Shown here: positions 11,736 to 21,578 of the stretch, piece by piece
How positions within the stretch are numbered: position 1 is the stretch's first letter
How the letters are laid out: each line of letters starts with the position of its first letter
Origin: Chelonoidis abingdonii
Lineage: Eukaryota > Chordata > Testudines > Testudinidae
Assembly: GCF_003597395.2 (NCBI RefSeq)
Contig: NC_133771.1
Location: 61,054,982 to 61,118,981, forward strand
Length of the DNA: 64,000 nucleotides
Reading direction: 5' to 3'
Position numbers and translations under genes: made by a program
Notes under the pieces: model-generated
Database searches by the model: none
Told to the model about the DNA's origin: nothing
What the model saw: the letters and a program-made list of their open reading frames with translations, nothing else

Positions 11736-12430
11736 TCAGGGAAATGGCTCACCTCCAGCTGCACTAATGTTGTGAAGAGTATAGCAAGGCACTGTCATGA
11801 GGAGAGCATTAGTTACACTGGCATCCAAATGGGCCTGTAAACATCTCCAACGTGATTTTAATCTGCCAAAAGCACATACCACACCCATTCTAAACCTGCA
11901 ATTAAACTTTCTTTTGCCAGGGCCTCTGAAATCAGGGAATAGTTTCATAAGCCAAGGCAAAAAATGGTAAACATAGAGTCCCCCAGAATAACAGTGGGGT
12001 CAGTAACTCCATTTATGTCAATGTAATTTGGTGGGAATAGTGTCCCAGCCTAGCCATGAATGTAGATTTCCAAGTAGCAAAAACTCTGGTATTGTGAACT
12101 GTTCGAGTACAATCCATGTAGACATTCATAAATCAGCCTCTGTGGTCCATGAGGACCTGCATAACAATGGAGTAGTGCTCTTTGCAGTTTATGTGCTCAT
12201 GTGCTCATTGAGAGCAAACTATGGGCATACGAGTCCTGCCAACAGCCCCAACACAGTTTGGAAACCCCATTGTCTCAAAACCAGCAATTACCTCTGAAAT
12301 ATCTTTAATGCCCACCACCTTGGGGTAAACCACACACCTGATTGCCTCAGAAACCTCTGCCAGCCATTTATCCACAGTGGACTTTCCAGCTCCAACTGGT
12401 TGGCAATGCCCTGTAGCAGTCTGGGGTAGC
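11736..12430 (-). pseudogene. HARBI1-like DDE nuclease (transposase) relic
   Basis: Cuts and joins transposon DNA in intact family members. Reading the minus strand: VGAGKSTVDKWLAEVSEAIR (about 12330-12395), GFPNCVGAVGRTRMPI (about 12225-12270), SIVMQVLMDHRG then a stop (about 12130-12165), DPTVILGDSMFT (about 11965-12000), PWLMKLFPDFRGP and FNCRFRMGVVCAFGRLKSRW (11840-11955), ending near LHNISAAGG. The order fits HARBI1-type proteins, in which I expect an aspartate in GA-x-D-GTHIPI, an aspartate in GD, and a glutamate before CAFGRLK. Here the first is glycine (GAVGRT), the second is kept, and the third is missing (GVVCAFG). At least one stop and one frameshift are present, so it is dead. Positions are hand-estimated. 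Confidence 0.8.
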
Positions 12431-12790
12431 CAGCTTCCAGATGGTTATAGCAACTGACTTCTGGACCAGCAAGGGTGATCTCAGTTATGTCTCTTTATGC
12501 TGGAGGCATGGGCGGCAGGTGGAACTCCCCTTTGGGGAGGCTATCCCCCCAGCCCTGCCCCTTCCACCTGAGGCCACACTTCTCCGCGACTGGAGCCCCA
12601 AACCCCCTCTGCATCTCCCTGGCCAGAGCCCCAAGCCCACCACCTCACCCGGAGGTGACTCCTGACACTGCCCCCAGAGGAGCCCCAGGCTGGCCTGAGC
12701 CGCCCCAGATGTGCTGTGCCTCCTAACCTGAGACTCCAAGCTGCATGGAACTTGTCTCTTTCCAAAGAACCTGAGCTTTTATATGCCCCA
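12431..12790. repeat. GC-rich interspersed repeat, family unassigned
   Basis: From about 12507 the base composition rises sharply (runs of CCCC, GGCAGG and GAGCCCCA). Several overlapping open frames on both strands here come from low stop-codon density in GC-rich DNA, not from a gene. I believe this is a turtle GC-rich repeat but could not find its ends. Confidence 0.4.
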
Positions 12791-12792
12791 GG

Positions 12793-12935
12793 CATGTTTC
12801 GGGGCAGCTGAGGAGGTGGTATGTTCTACTCATGTTCCTGAGTTCATCAGTAATCTCCCTGGACTCCAGAGAGATTACCAATGAACCCAGGAACCTGAGT
12901 AGCACATACTGCTTCCTCAGCCGCCCCAGAACATG
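12793..12935. repeat. 143-bp near-perfect palindrome (fold-back)
   Basis: The left arm is 12793-12863 and the right arm 12864-12935, with essentially no spacer. Aligned by hand, 59 of 71 positions pair (about 83%), and 9 of the 12 differences are transitions. Both arms contain CTGAGGA...TATGT.CTACTCA and end at CATG outside and CTCCAGAG/CTCTGGAG at the centre. The palindrome could extrude a hairpin or, if transcribed, fold into long dsRNA. It may be a fold-back MITE or the inverted junction of two repeat copies. Confidence 0.8.
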
Positions 12936-13403
12936 GGAGAACATTTTAATCATCTCAAGAGATCTCAGCTCAAAATAATTCTAGAAATAACTTTATTGAA
13001 ACTGATTTCTTTTGGTCGAGAGGATAACTGCAGTGCCGAATGGGGGAGCAGGTGGAGGTGGGGCAGCAGGGTCAACCCGCAGATGTCCACCTGCCATTTC
13101 TCCTGTCATACTCAAAGGAGATGGGGACGAGTAGCAAAGTGGGGGGTAGGGGAGAGCCACTCCTCCCTGCTAGGCTGGGGGCAGGGGAGGAGGGCACTAA
13201 TGTGGGGAAAGGCTGTACCAAGATGCCTTAATCAGGCAGGGAACAGGGGGGCACGATAACTGAGACAGTATGGGAATACTGGCTCCTCCAGATGCACTGG
13301 AAGGAGAAGGCTACAATATCATAGGGGATGTAGTGAATAAAGGGGTTCAACATAAAAGAGGAAGGAGCACAAGCGTGTAGGGGGGAAACACGGGCCGGCA
13401 TGC
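12936..13403. other. G-rich stretch without recognised gene
   Basis: Contains several G-runs (for example near 13040-13070 and 13138-13200) that could form G-quadruplexes. It may be interior of the Gypsy relic that follows or part of the neighbouring GC-rich repeat. No motif settles this. The 108-codon plus-strand frame at 12933-13259 has no recognisable domain. Confidence 0.3.
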
Positions 13404-13691
13404 AGGGCCGGCACTTTCATTTAGGCGACTTAGGCAGTTGCCTAGGGCGCCAGCATTATGGGGGGGGGGCGGCATTTTGCCGGGAGGGCAGCAGGCGGCT
13501 CCGGTGGAGCTGCCGCAGTCGTACCTGCGGAGGGTCTACTGGTTCCGCGGCTCCGGTGGACCTGCCGCAGGCATTTCTGCGGATGGTCTGCTGGTCCTGC
13601 GGCTCCAGTGGAGCTCCACCAGAGCCGCAAGACCCGGGCGCGGGGCGGTGAAATGGCCCAGCACTTAGGGCGCCAGAAACCCTGGCGCCGG
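13402..13691. mobile_element. hAT-type MITE, GC-rich
   Basis: Starts CAGGGCCGGC and ends GCCGGTCCTG, inverted repeats of the hAT form (CAG...CTG), enclosing GCAGGC/CCGGTGGAGC-rich DNA and a run of ten Gs near 13458. The flanks share GCATG on both sides (CCGGCATG left, GGTGCATG right), a partial trace of the 8-bp target duplication. The 166-residue minus-strand frame and the other frames across it are artefacts of high GC content. Edges may be off by a base or two. Confidence 0.75.
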
Positions 13692-14029
13692 TCCTGGGTG
13701 CATGAAATGAGGGGGCTAGACAAATGGGGATAGTGGAAGGCAGGCTGGAAAATGAGACGGGCAGAGGGACTTCCCAGGTGCAGAGGACCGATAGAAACCC
13801 TGCCCAAGGGGAGAGAGAGCAGAAAGCTCGAGAAGCTGAAGTAGCAAGAGGCGGTGCCCTGACTCGCCACACGAAGGGAAAGCATGGGACCCACCGTAAT
13901 AGCGTTAGCCATTTGCGACAGCCTGAAAATCCCAAGAAGCATACTTTATCCACTCCCTGACATAGGAACTCCAGTTAGGACTCTAGGTGTCATACTGAGA
14001 GCTGCGCACAGAGGTATTTCTAGGAGAAA

Positions 14030-14365
14030 ACCTGTCCCATGCACTGCAAGAAGAAACCAAGGAGCTGATTCAAGACTTTAGTGATGTTTCCACTACCAAC
14101 CCCAGTTTGATAGAACACAACATTCATCTTAACCCAGCTTGTGCCATTTAGAAGGGCCATTCCTGGATATCTGGATCGTTAAGGGCCATCATAATGAAAG
14201 AACTGCAGAGCATGCCCCACAAGGAGCGGGGGGTAATGGAGGAATCTCATGGTAAATGGTGTAGTGTGATTGTGCTGGTCCTAAGCTTCTGCAAAGTAGA
14301 TACAATGTCTAAATTTGATACATACCTTATACCTTGGATTAATCAGAGGCTGCATGGGCTGGAAA
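14030..14365 (+). pseudogene. Ty3/Gypsy retrotransposon pol scrap (start of RT)
   Basis: The plus strand shows, in changing frames, LQEETKELIQDFSDVSTT, LIEHNIHLNPA, then MKELQSMPHKERGVMEESHG followed by WCSVIVLVLS and SKFDTYLIPW. This is the order at the protease-RT junction of vertebrate Gypsy elements: a helix before RT, a 'H-x-I-x-L' strand, the 'GVI-x-ESHS-x-W-x-SPVVLV' block, then 'KFD-x-YP-P'. The catalytic RT motifs further downstream are absent, and a stop follows LNPA. The rest of the element is missing or unrecognised between 13700 and 14030. Confidence 0.7.
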
Positions 14366-14755
14366 AGACCTGTGACACAGAGGCCCACTGGTTCTCTGTA
14401 TCAAATACTCATCTCACGCCTGAGAAACTCATTATGCCTAACACACTGCTGTTGGAGTATTTTTCTATAAAGAATGATGTATGAAGTATCAAATGAAAGC
14501 TTATGTCATACTGGTCATCATAAGCACTACGATGGCCGGTTTGTAAGGAGATATGCATACCTACTAAAAATGTGTTTTAAATTATACACCCAGGCAGAGT
14601 TGACAAACAGGCTTTTTTCAGGCAGGAGATAAAATGTATCTATCTCTGGCACATGTAAATTAAGACAATAACACTTGTATACATCTTTCAGAACGTTTCA
14701 GGTACAGAGGACCGAAGGAAATACTATGGAATGTTAAAGAAAAGTGGAAGTTATA
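14366..14755. other. Repeat-like sequence, family not recognised
   Basis: The AAGTATCAAATGAAAGCTTATG and GTGTTTTAAATTATACACCC stretches recall turtle LTR sequences, but I can fix no ends. No coding capacity. Confidence 0.3.
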
Positions 14756-16425
14756 AAGCTGCTTTCCAGTTTTTCTACATCCATTTTGAAGTGAGGGCAC
14801 CAGAATTCCACACAGTATTTTGGTAATTGTCTTAATGCTGTTAATATCACCTCCCTATAATATTATTCCCCAGTTTATGCATGCAAGGACCACATTTGTC
14901 ATCTTAGCTACAACATGGCACGGGAAGTTCATGTTCAGCTGGTTATCTCCCACAAGCCTTAAGCCCTTTTCAGTGTTATTTTATTCCAAGATACAGTCTC
15001 ACAGCTTGTAAGTGGGACCTATCTTCTTTGTTCTTAGATGACCTTTTAATGGGCTTGCGTATTCTGTTCAAATGAGCTCAACATATGAAGAGATAAAGGT
15101 CAGTCTGTATAACTGACATGTCAGTATTTACCACTCTGTCAATCTTTGCACTATCAGTAAATTTTACTAGTAATGATTTTATATTTACTTCCAGATCACT
15201 GATCAAAATAATTGAATTCCTTTTATCAGAATGTCACACTGGACTGTCAAATGCCTTACAAAAGTCTAAGTATTTTATGTCAGCCCAATTAACTTTTATC
15301 AGTCAAACCTGTAATCTTATCAAAAAATGAAATCAGGTTAGTTTGATAAGATCTATTTTCCAGTAACTATGTTGACTAGCATCAAATATATTCCTGTCCT
15401 TTCATTTTCTATTGATTGAATCCATATAAATTTGTCCATTATTTTTCAAAAAACTGATGTCAAGCTAACCAGCCTGTAATTACCTGAGTCATCCCACTTT
15501 TTCCTTTTGAATATTGGCACTTCTGAACTTTTTCAGCCTTCTCGAATTCCCCCAGTATTCTAAGACTTATTAAAAACTAAGATAAGTGGATGAGAGATCT
15601 GCTCAGCTAACTCTTTCAAGTCTCCTGGGTGCAAGTTATCCAAGTTGCTGATTTTAAAATGTTTATCCCTAGAAGATGTTGTTTAACATTCTCCTCGGTT
15701 ATTAATGAACTGGATGATAGTTCATCAGCCTCTTGTCATATGAATACATCAACCTTGGGTTTGCCAGCCATGGATTTTTCCCCGATGTCTTTAGCTTCCT
15801 TATCAATTTTCTACACTTCATTACCTCTAATTTCTATTGATTGCTATCTATCTCCCCTTTTTCATTTGTGTGTGTGTGAATATATATATTTATTTCTACC
15901 TTTGCTTCCCATCTTAACCAGGATAGGCTTTTAACCAAAGGTGTTGTCTTCAACATTGTGGAATTGTGACTTTTTGCGCATCTACTAGATTCTTCTTAAA
16001 CAACTCTGAATTTCTATTCACATTTTTCTGTCTAATTTTTTTCTTCCAATCAATTTCATTAATATTTTTCTGCAGCTTTGGGAAATTAGACCTTTTGAAG
16101 AACCACGGGTTGGGTCTGTCTTTTTTTGCCTTTAATGAACATAATCAGGTCATGATCACTGGTTTCTAGGCAACCGCCAACTTGTAGCCAGTGATCAATT
16201 CATATTTAGGCATTACAATGAGGTGTTAAAATAGAGTTACCTCTTGTTGGGTTACATTTTTAGACACTACAGTGATGTTTTACTAGTGACTACATGAAAC
16301 TTCAAGCATGTGTGTCCCAGACTGAAGTCCTCCATGATAACACGAATTTTCTTTCCAGAAATTGCAGACAGGGTCTGAAGAGGCAACTAATCCTGCTATT
16401 CTGGTCTTTATAAAAAAGATTTATT
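14756..16425 (-). mobile_element. CR1 LINE relic, minus strand (endonuclease to RT)
   Basis: Read on the minus strand, right to left, it carries scraps of CR1 ORF2. An endonuclease region lies at about 16100-16400 (the plus-strand CATGATCACTGG at 16150 reads as an SDHD-like motif in reverse). RT begins near 15470-15620 (VPIFKRKKWDDS then GNYRLVSLT; plus-strand GATAACTTGCACCC-like DNL.P site near 15640), with FTDSAKIDRVVNTD (about 15110-15170) and a VQFW-like end at 14790-14830. Many stops and deletions are present. The plus-strand frames listed by length here are antisense shadows. No 3' terminal repeat is present, so it was truncated at the left. Confidence 0.75.
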
Positions 16426-17096
16426 TTGAAAATTCCACCTCTTTCCTTCTTAGTCAAAAAGGTCTTTTAGTCTTTGTGGTGCTTAGGCAAATATTTGAAT
16501 GATAGAGTAAGCATTGTCCTTTTTTTTTTTAACCATTATGTTTGAGGAAAACAAACATAATTAAATATTGTCTATTAGGAAAGAAAGCAAGTGGTGGTTA
16601 AAATGCTCACATCAGATGCCACTTTTTTAGATCTAATGAAATCTAAGGTTTTTTGGCAAATGATTGTGTGAAATATGTTTTTGGAAAATGTACCTAAAAA
16701 TAGAACTGCTGCTTGTATTCATATTCACTGTACAAAGAATAGTACTGTACTTTGTTAGTTAATCAGGATTTCTGTTTTATGCTAATGGGAATGAGCTATG
16801 GAAATGAGTTAGTACAATCTGTCTCCATCTCAGGTTTTTGTATAGTGTTTGGTATTAGAGCTATTTTGACTACTCCTGGTGGAATTAATGGGTAGCTGTA
16901 AGTCTATTTTTCTACTACTTTTCTTTTGCGGAGGTAACACAAGTCTTGTAACTAAACTCTAAAATCCCTAAGGGTGTGATTAATGTTGATTATTTGCCAA
17001 AGTGTCTGTGAAAGGATATATCAGGCTATCAATTCCTTTCAGACAGGCTGATGCTATATTCCCTGTGCACTCAATATTCCAGTTGAAGTCAAAGAC
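16426..17096. other. No feature recognised
   Basis: AT-rich, with a run of ten Ts near 16522. No repeat ends or coding signal noticed. Confidence 0.4.
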
Positions 17097-17625
17097 TCAT
17101 AGAAAGTAGGACTGGAAGGAGCCTTGAGAAGTCAGGAAGTCCATCCTCCTGCACTTAGAAGGGCCAAGTAAACCTAGATCAGCCGTGACTGGTGTTTCTC
17201 TAACCTGTTCTCAGAAACCTTCAATGCCAGGGATTCCACAACCTCCCTGGAAGCTAATTCCAGAGCACAGAATACCCTTATAGTTAGAAAGCTTTTCCTA
17301 ATATCTAGCATAAATCTCCCTTGCTGCAGGTTAAACTGATTACTTCTTGTCCTACCTTCAGTGGAAATGGAGAACAATTGATCACAGTCCTCAACATATT
17401 TGAAGATTATTATCAGCTCCTCCTCCCACTGCAGTGTGTTCTTTCTCCAAGACTAAACACACACAATTTTTTTAACCTTTCCTCATAGGTCAGGTTTTCT
17501 AAATCTTTTATAAGTTTTGTTGCTTTCCTCTCGACTCTCTTCAGTTTCTCCATATCTTTCCTAAAGCATGGCGCCCAGAACTGGACATAGTACTCCTGCT
17601 GAGGCCTCACCAGTGTTGAGTAGGA
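17097..17625 (-). mobile_element. CR1 LINE 3' part, host of a nested CR1
   Basis: The left edge TCATAGAAAGTAGGACTGG is the reverse complement of a CR1 3' end. The right part, minus strand, encodes the end of CR1 RT/ORF2: STLVRPQQEYYVQFWAP, FRKDMEKLKRVERKATKL, LENLTYEERLKKL. The protein breaks off exactly where 19074-19300 (same strand) ends, so the two pieces were once continuous (see that entry). Confidence 0.85.
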
Positions 17626-19073
17626 TGGGACAATTACCTCCCAGATGACTGGAAAAGGCTAATGTAGTGCCCATCTTTAAAAAAGGAAAGGAGGAGGATC
17701 TAGGGAACTTCAGGCCAGTCAGCCTCACCTCAGTCCCTGGAAAAATCATGGAGCAGGTCCTCAAGGAATCAATTTTGAAGCACTTCAAGGAGAGGAAAGT
17801 GATCAGGAACAATCAGCAAGGATTCACCAAGGGCAAATCATGCCTGACTAACCTCATTGCCCTCTATGATGAGATAACTGGCTCTGTGGATGAGGGGAAA
17901 GCAGTGGACGAGTTATTCCTTGACTTTAGCAAAGCTTCTGTTACGGTCTTCAACAGTGTTCTTGCCAGCAAGTTAAAGAAGTATGGGCTGGATGAATGGA
18001 CTATAACATGGATAGAAAGCTAGCTAGATCATTGGGCTCAACGGATATTGATCAATGGCTGCATGTCTAGTTGGCAGCTGATATGAAGCGGAGTGTCCAG
18101 AGGGTCAGTCCTGGGGCCTGTTTTGTTCAATATCTTTATTAATGATCTGGAGGATAGCATGGATTGCACCCTCAGCAAGTTTGCAGATGATACTAAACTG
18201 CTAGGAGGAGTAGATATGCTGGAGGGTAGGGATAGAATATAGAGGGACCTAGAGGATCAGAGGATTGAGAATTGAGCCAAAAGAAATTTGATGAGATTCA
18301 ACAAGGACAAGTGCAGAGTCCTGCACTTAGGACGGAAGAATCCCATGCACTGCTACAGACTAAGGACTGAGTGGCTAGGCAGCAGTTCTGCAGAAAAGGA
18401 TGTAGGTGTTACAGTGGACAAGAAGCTGGATATAAGTCAACAGTGTGCCTTCTTACAGAAGGCAATGGCTTTGGGCTGTATAACGTAGGAGCACTGCCAG
18501 CAGATCGAGGGGACATGATTATTTTCTCTATTCGGCATTGGTAAGGCCTCTCTGGAGTACTGTGCCCGTTTTGGCTTCACACTAATAGAAGATGTGGAAA
18601 AATTGGAAGAGTCCCGGAGGGCAGCAAAAATGATTAGGGGGCTAGAGCACATGACTTATGAGGAGAGGGCTTAGGGAACTGGGATTATTTAGTCTGCAGA
18701 AGAGAAGAATGAGGGGGGATTGATAGCTGCTTTCAACTACCTGAAAGGGGGGTTCCAAAAGGAGGGAGCTTAGGCTTGATCTTCTTGGTGGGCATACCAC
18801 AAAATAAGAAGCAATGGTCTCAAGTTGCAGTAGCGGAGGTCTAGGTTGGATATTAGGAAAAACTTTTTCAAGGAGGTGATGAAGCACTGGAATGGGTTAC
18901 CTAGGGAGGTGGTGGAATCTCCTTCCTTAGAGGTTTCTAAGGTCAGGCTTGACAAAGCCCTGGCTGGGATGATTTAGTTTGGGATCAGGTCCTGCTTTGA
19001 GCAGGGGGTTGGACTAGATGACCTCCTGAGGTGTCTTCCAACCCTGATATTCTATGATTCTATGATTCTATGT
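17626..19073 (+). mobile_element. CR1 LINE, 5'-truncated, inserted into an older CR1
   Basis: The plus strand starts at DNYLPDDWK within RT (about 17630) and runs to the typical CR1 end, three copies of ATTCTATG-type repeat at 19050-19073. RT signatures seen: PIFKKGKEEDLGNFRPVSLT (17668-17730), LDFSKAS (17920), FADDTKL (about 18180, both catalytic aspartates kept), and the [14 protein letters not shown] block near 18395. Stops interrupt the frame after about 18020 and again later. The longest open piece, 17667-18023, is the finger/palm part of RT. Less decayed than its host, hence younger. Confidence 0.9.
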
Positions 19074-19300
19074 CTTACATCCAACACTCCTGTTGATACA
19101 TGCCAGATTGATATTAGCCTTTTTCGCAAGTATATCACACTGTTTATTTATATTCAATTTGTGATCCACTATACCCCCCAGATCCTTTTCAACAGTATTA
19201 TCACCTAGCCAGATATTCCGAATTTCATAGTTGTGCATCTGATTTTTTTTCCTTGCTAAGTGAAGTCCTTTGCACTTGTCTTTATTGAATTGCATCTTGG
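19074..19300 (-). mobile_element. CR1 LINE, upstream half of the interrupted host copy
   Basis: The minus-strand open frame begins MQFNKDKCKGLHLARKKNQ and ends INLACINRSVGCKT, the thumb region of CR1 RT. In the CR1 at 32.3-35.1 kb the corresponding text continues CKTWQVTVPVYSALVRPQLEY. Here the continuation (STLVRPQQEY...) is found at 17625, on the other side of the plus-strand CR1. The pair with 17097-17625 is therefore one older element split by an insertion, with about ten codons lost at the junction. Confidence 0.85.
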
Positions 19301-19350
19301 GGAAGGCATATAGAAGAAATGCTAGATCAGGTCCATTGATTTTAAGTTAG
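19301..19350. other. Short spacer, nothing recognised
   Basis: No feature noticed between the CR1 relic and the palindromic repeat. Confidence 0.4.
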
Positions 19351-19455
19351 AACCTAATCCTGTAACCATTACTCATCTGAGTTGCCCTGGCTTCCATTTA
19401 GACTACTCATCTAACTAAAGATGATGTATATGAGTAAGAGTCTGCCGGATTAAAC
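19351..19455. repeat. Imperfect palindrome, CCTGTAACCATTACTCA type
   Basis: Opens AACCTAATCCTGTAACCATTAC and closes GAGTAAGAGTCTGCCGGATT, which is nearly its reverse complement. The centre GGCTTCCATTTAGACTACTCA is a decayed form of a GACTTCAATGGGACTACTCA-type core. One of the dispersed palindromes of the window; moderately old. Confidence 0.6.
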
Positions 19456-19972
19456 CCATAGTTATTACGTAAGGTTCCATCTTTGCAACTGATATCTCAG
19501 TGAAAAGAAGGCTCTTGTGACAAATTTTCATTCCCAGGAATACATTTATATTGTCAAGACAGTCTTCACAAGGAAAAGGACTAGAAATATAGCTGGCTAG
19601 ACACCAACAATTCCATTATGCAATGGCTTTTGAGGTTATGAAATGTGTTTTTATTCTTCATTGAAAACAAAACCTTTAGAATTTTTTTGTGAAAAGGGAC
19701 TTTCAAAATGTCAATTTTCCAACTGAAAAGGACAGGTTTTTGATACAAGTCTCTTTCTTTCTGGAGGCGACCTGAAAGATGATACTGGACCTCAGAAATC
19801 TACCCATCAAAATCAATATATCTCCACAAAACATTTCAGTGTCAACAAAACACCATAGTTCCATGCCAACGACATTTCAGTGAGCTCTAACTAGTTTTTT
19901 TTGTTTTTTAAAAGGTAATTTAATATTAGCTTTGAGAGTTGGGTAATCTCTAGAACTGATGGGCATAAATGT

Positions 19973-20032
19973 GGAGCTATGACAATAGGTCCCAATGCCT
20001 ATTGGGAGCTATGACAATAGGTCCCAATGCCT
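19973..20032 (+). repeat. 32-bp tandem duplication
   Basis: The unit GGAGCTATGACAATAGGTCC (first 20 bases) occurs at 19973 and again at 20005, with no mismatch over the 28 bases shared. Perfect identity suggests a recent replication-slippage event in this individual or lineage. Confidence 0.95.
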
Positions 20033-21578
20033 GGCTTTGGAAAGCTGATCTCAGGCTGAATTTCATAACCTCGTACAGACTTATTGCCAGTGAATGTAGG
20101 CCTCACTGTTGTTTCTCACAAATCATAATTCCACTCTGAAGCAATCCATGCTTATTGTCCTGATTTGGTAGTACAACTGCGAAGGAGAATGGTAGCCCCC
20201 TGGTATGGTTAGTAGTAGTCCTAGAAAGAGTAGTTGGTGCTAAGCATTGGGGGAAATCTATTCTTAAGCATTAAATACAATAGCACAGATTAACTATGTC
20301 ATTGAATTTTATTGGAAAATTTAAAAATCAGATTTACCCTGTGCTTGGTGGGGTAACACATTCTCCAATTGTATTGAAGCCTAGCGTTGTCCTCAACTCC
20401 TCATACACCGGGCATTTTAGTGGCCATTCTATTGTTCTAACCAGCTGTCAGGAGAAATTGCTGGAGAAGGCTGATGCAGCACTAATACAACAGACATTCC
20501 CACCTGTGTGTCTCAGCAGCTCTGTACTGAAATTGCCTCCTGCTAAATATTATCTATCAATAAATACAAAACCAACTCTACTGTGTTCATATACAAGGAG
20601 CTGCCACAAGATAATAGATGTGCACTGAGTCTAACAAAATTATTGAAAGTGCTATAGTCAAATGTATAAAGTTTACAGTATAATTCACTTAGCTAAATGT
20701 TAATGCTGTATATTACAGGGTTTACTATATTACAGTGTTAAACTGTGTGCCTGTATTCCCCATGTTGCTATATGGAATTATAACAGTGACTTATCCATAC
20801 TGAAATAACACTACTTTCTCACTAGTGAGCTGCCTCTCCTGAGGTGAAACAAAGTTGTTTGACAGTGTGCAAAAATTCTACATGATCATTTAGGACAGGA
20901 AGTAGACACCTTGTCTGGGACATTTTAGGAGCAGGGGAAAAACATCCATCTCTATAAACCTGCCCTTTTCTGGATTACTATGAAGATCATGTTCCACAAA
21001 TTATTCCCGGGACCCACTTAGGTCCTGAAAAACAGCTTACAGCAATGAAAGTCGTAACTTCTTTGTGCCATGAGAGTCTCTATCAATAATAGTTTGTCAT
21101 AACGTGAAAGAGCTCCTTAAACTCTAGCCATTTTATTGTGCCACCTTCTCAATGATTCACTTTGAAAAGTTCACCATCCTGTGTCCATCCCAAGATTTTC
21201 TAGCTCTTTGAATCTAGCATCTCTTTATCCTCTTCCATAAATCTTTTTCAAGGAGTATTTCTAATATGACTGAGGATAATAAATGATAAAGCTGTGGGTA
21301 GGGTTCTAAAAATGACTTCATGACTTTCTGCTCCACTTTGATAGCTCTGAATCTCAGTGTTATAATCAAGGTTACAAAACTAGCTGCAAATAATGTACCT
21401 CCAAGTGAATCAATAGCATCGGCAGCTATCATACATACCGGTCTGAAGGAAATTGCGGGTATCCATCTATTTCTAGAAGTGGAGGTAAAGAAACATATAG
21501 AGACAGTCCAAGGGAATGAAAAAAATCACTGGATGCTCTAAAAGAAGATGATACAGCAACATCATGCTCGCTACTAGT
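20033..21578. other. Single-copy-looking sequence, no gene recognised
   Basis: A 110-codon plus-strand frame at 20296-20628 begins MSLNFIGKFKNQIYPVLGG. It has no family resemblance that I can identify and no flanking splice signals that stand out. No repeat ends seen. Confidence 0.3.

Larger units (their letters stand above)
10003..12430. mobile_element. PIF/Harbinger DNA transposon, decayed, two-gene type
   Basis: The left end GAGTATGTCTACACTGC matches the termini of the MITEs at 385 and 2884. Inside are two relic genes pointing towards each other: a Myb/MADF-like DNA-binding protein on + (about 10330-10930) and a HARBI1-like DDE nuclease on - (about 11736-12420). Two separate genes, a DNA-binding accessory protein and the nuclease, are the known layout of PIF/Harbinger elements. 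I did not find the right-hand terminal repeat. The sequence after 12430 changes to a GC-rich repeat, so the right end is probably lost or displaced. Confidence 0.75.

Noticed and set aside
13456..13470. G-quadruplex regulatory site
   Set aside because: The ten-G run lies inside a MITE and has no promoter next to it; likely a feature of the repeat only.
13442..13953. Two ~165-codon minus-strand frames and matching plus-strand frames
   Set aside because: They run through the GC-rich hAT MITE at 13402-13691 and beyond; stops are rare there simply because of base composition.
17667..18023. 118-codon frame as a host gene
   Set aside because: It is the reverse transcriptase of the inserted CR1 (IFKKGKEED, LDFSKAS), with stops beyond it.
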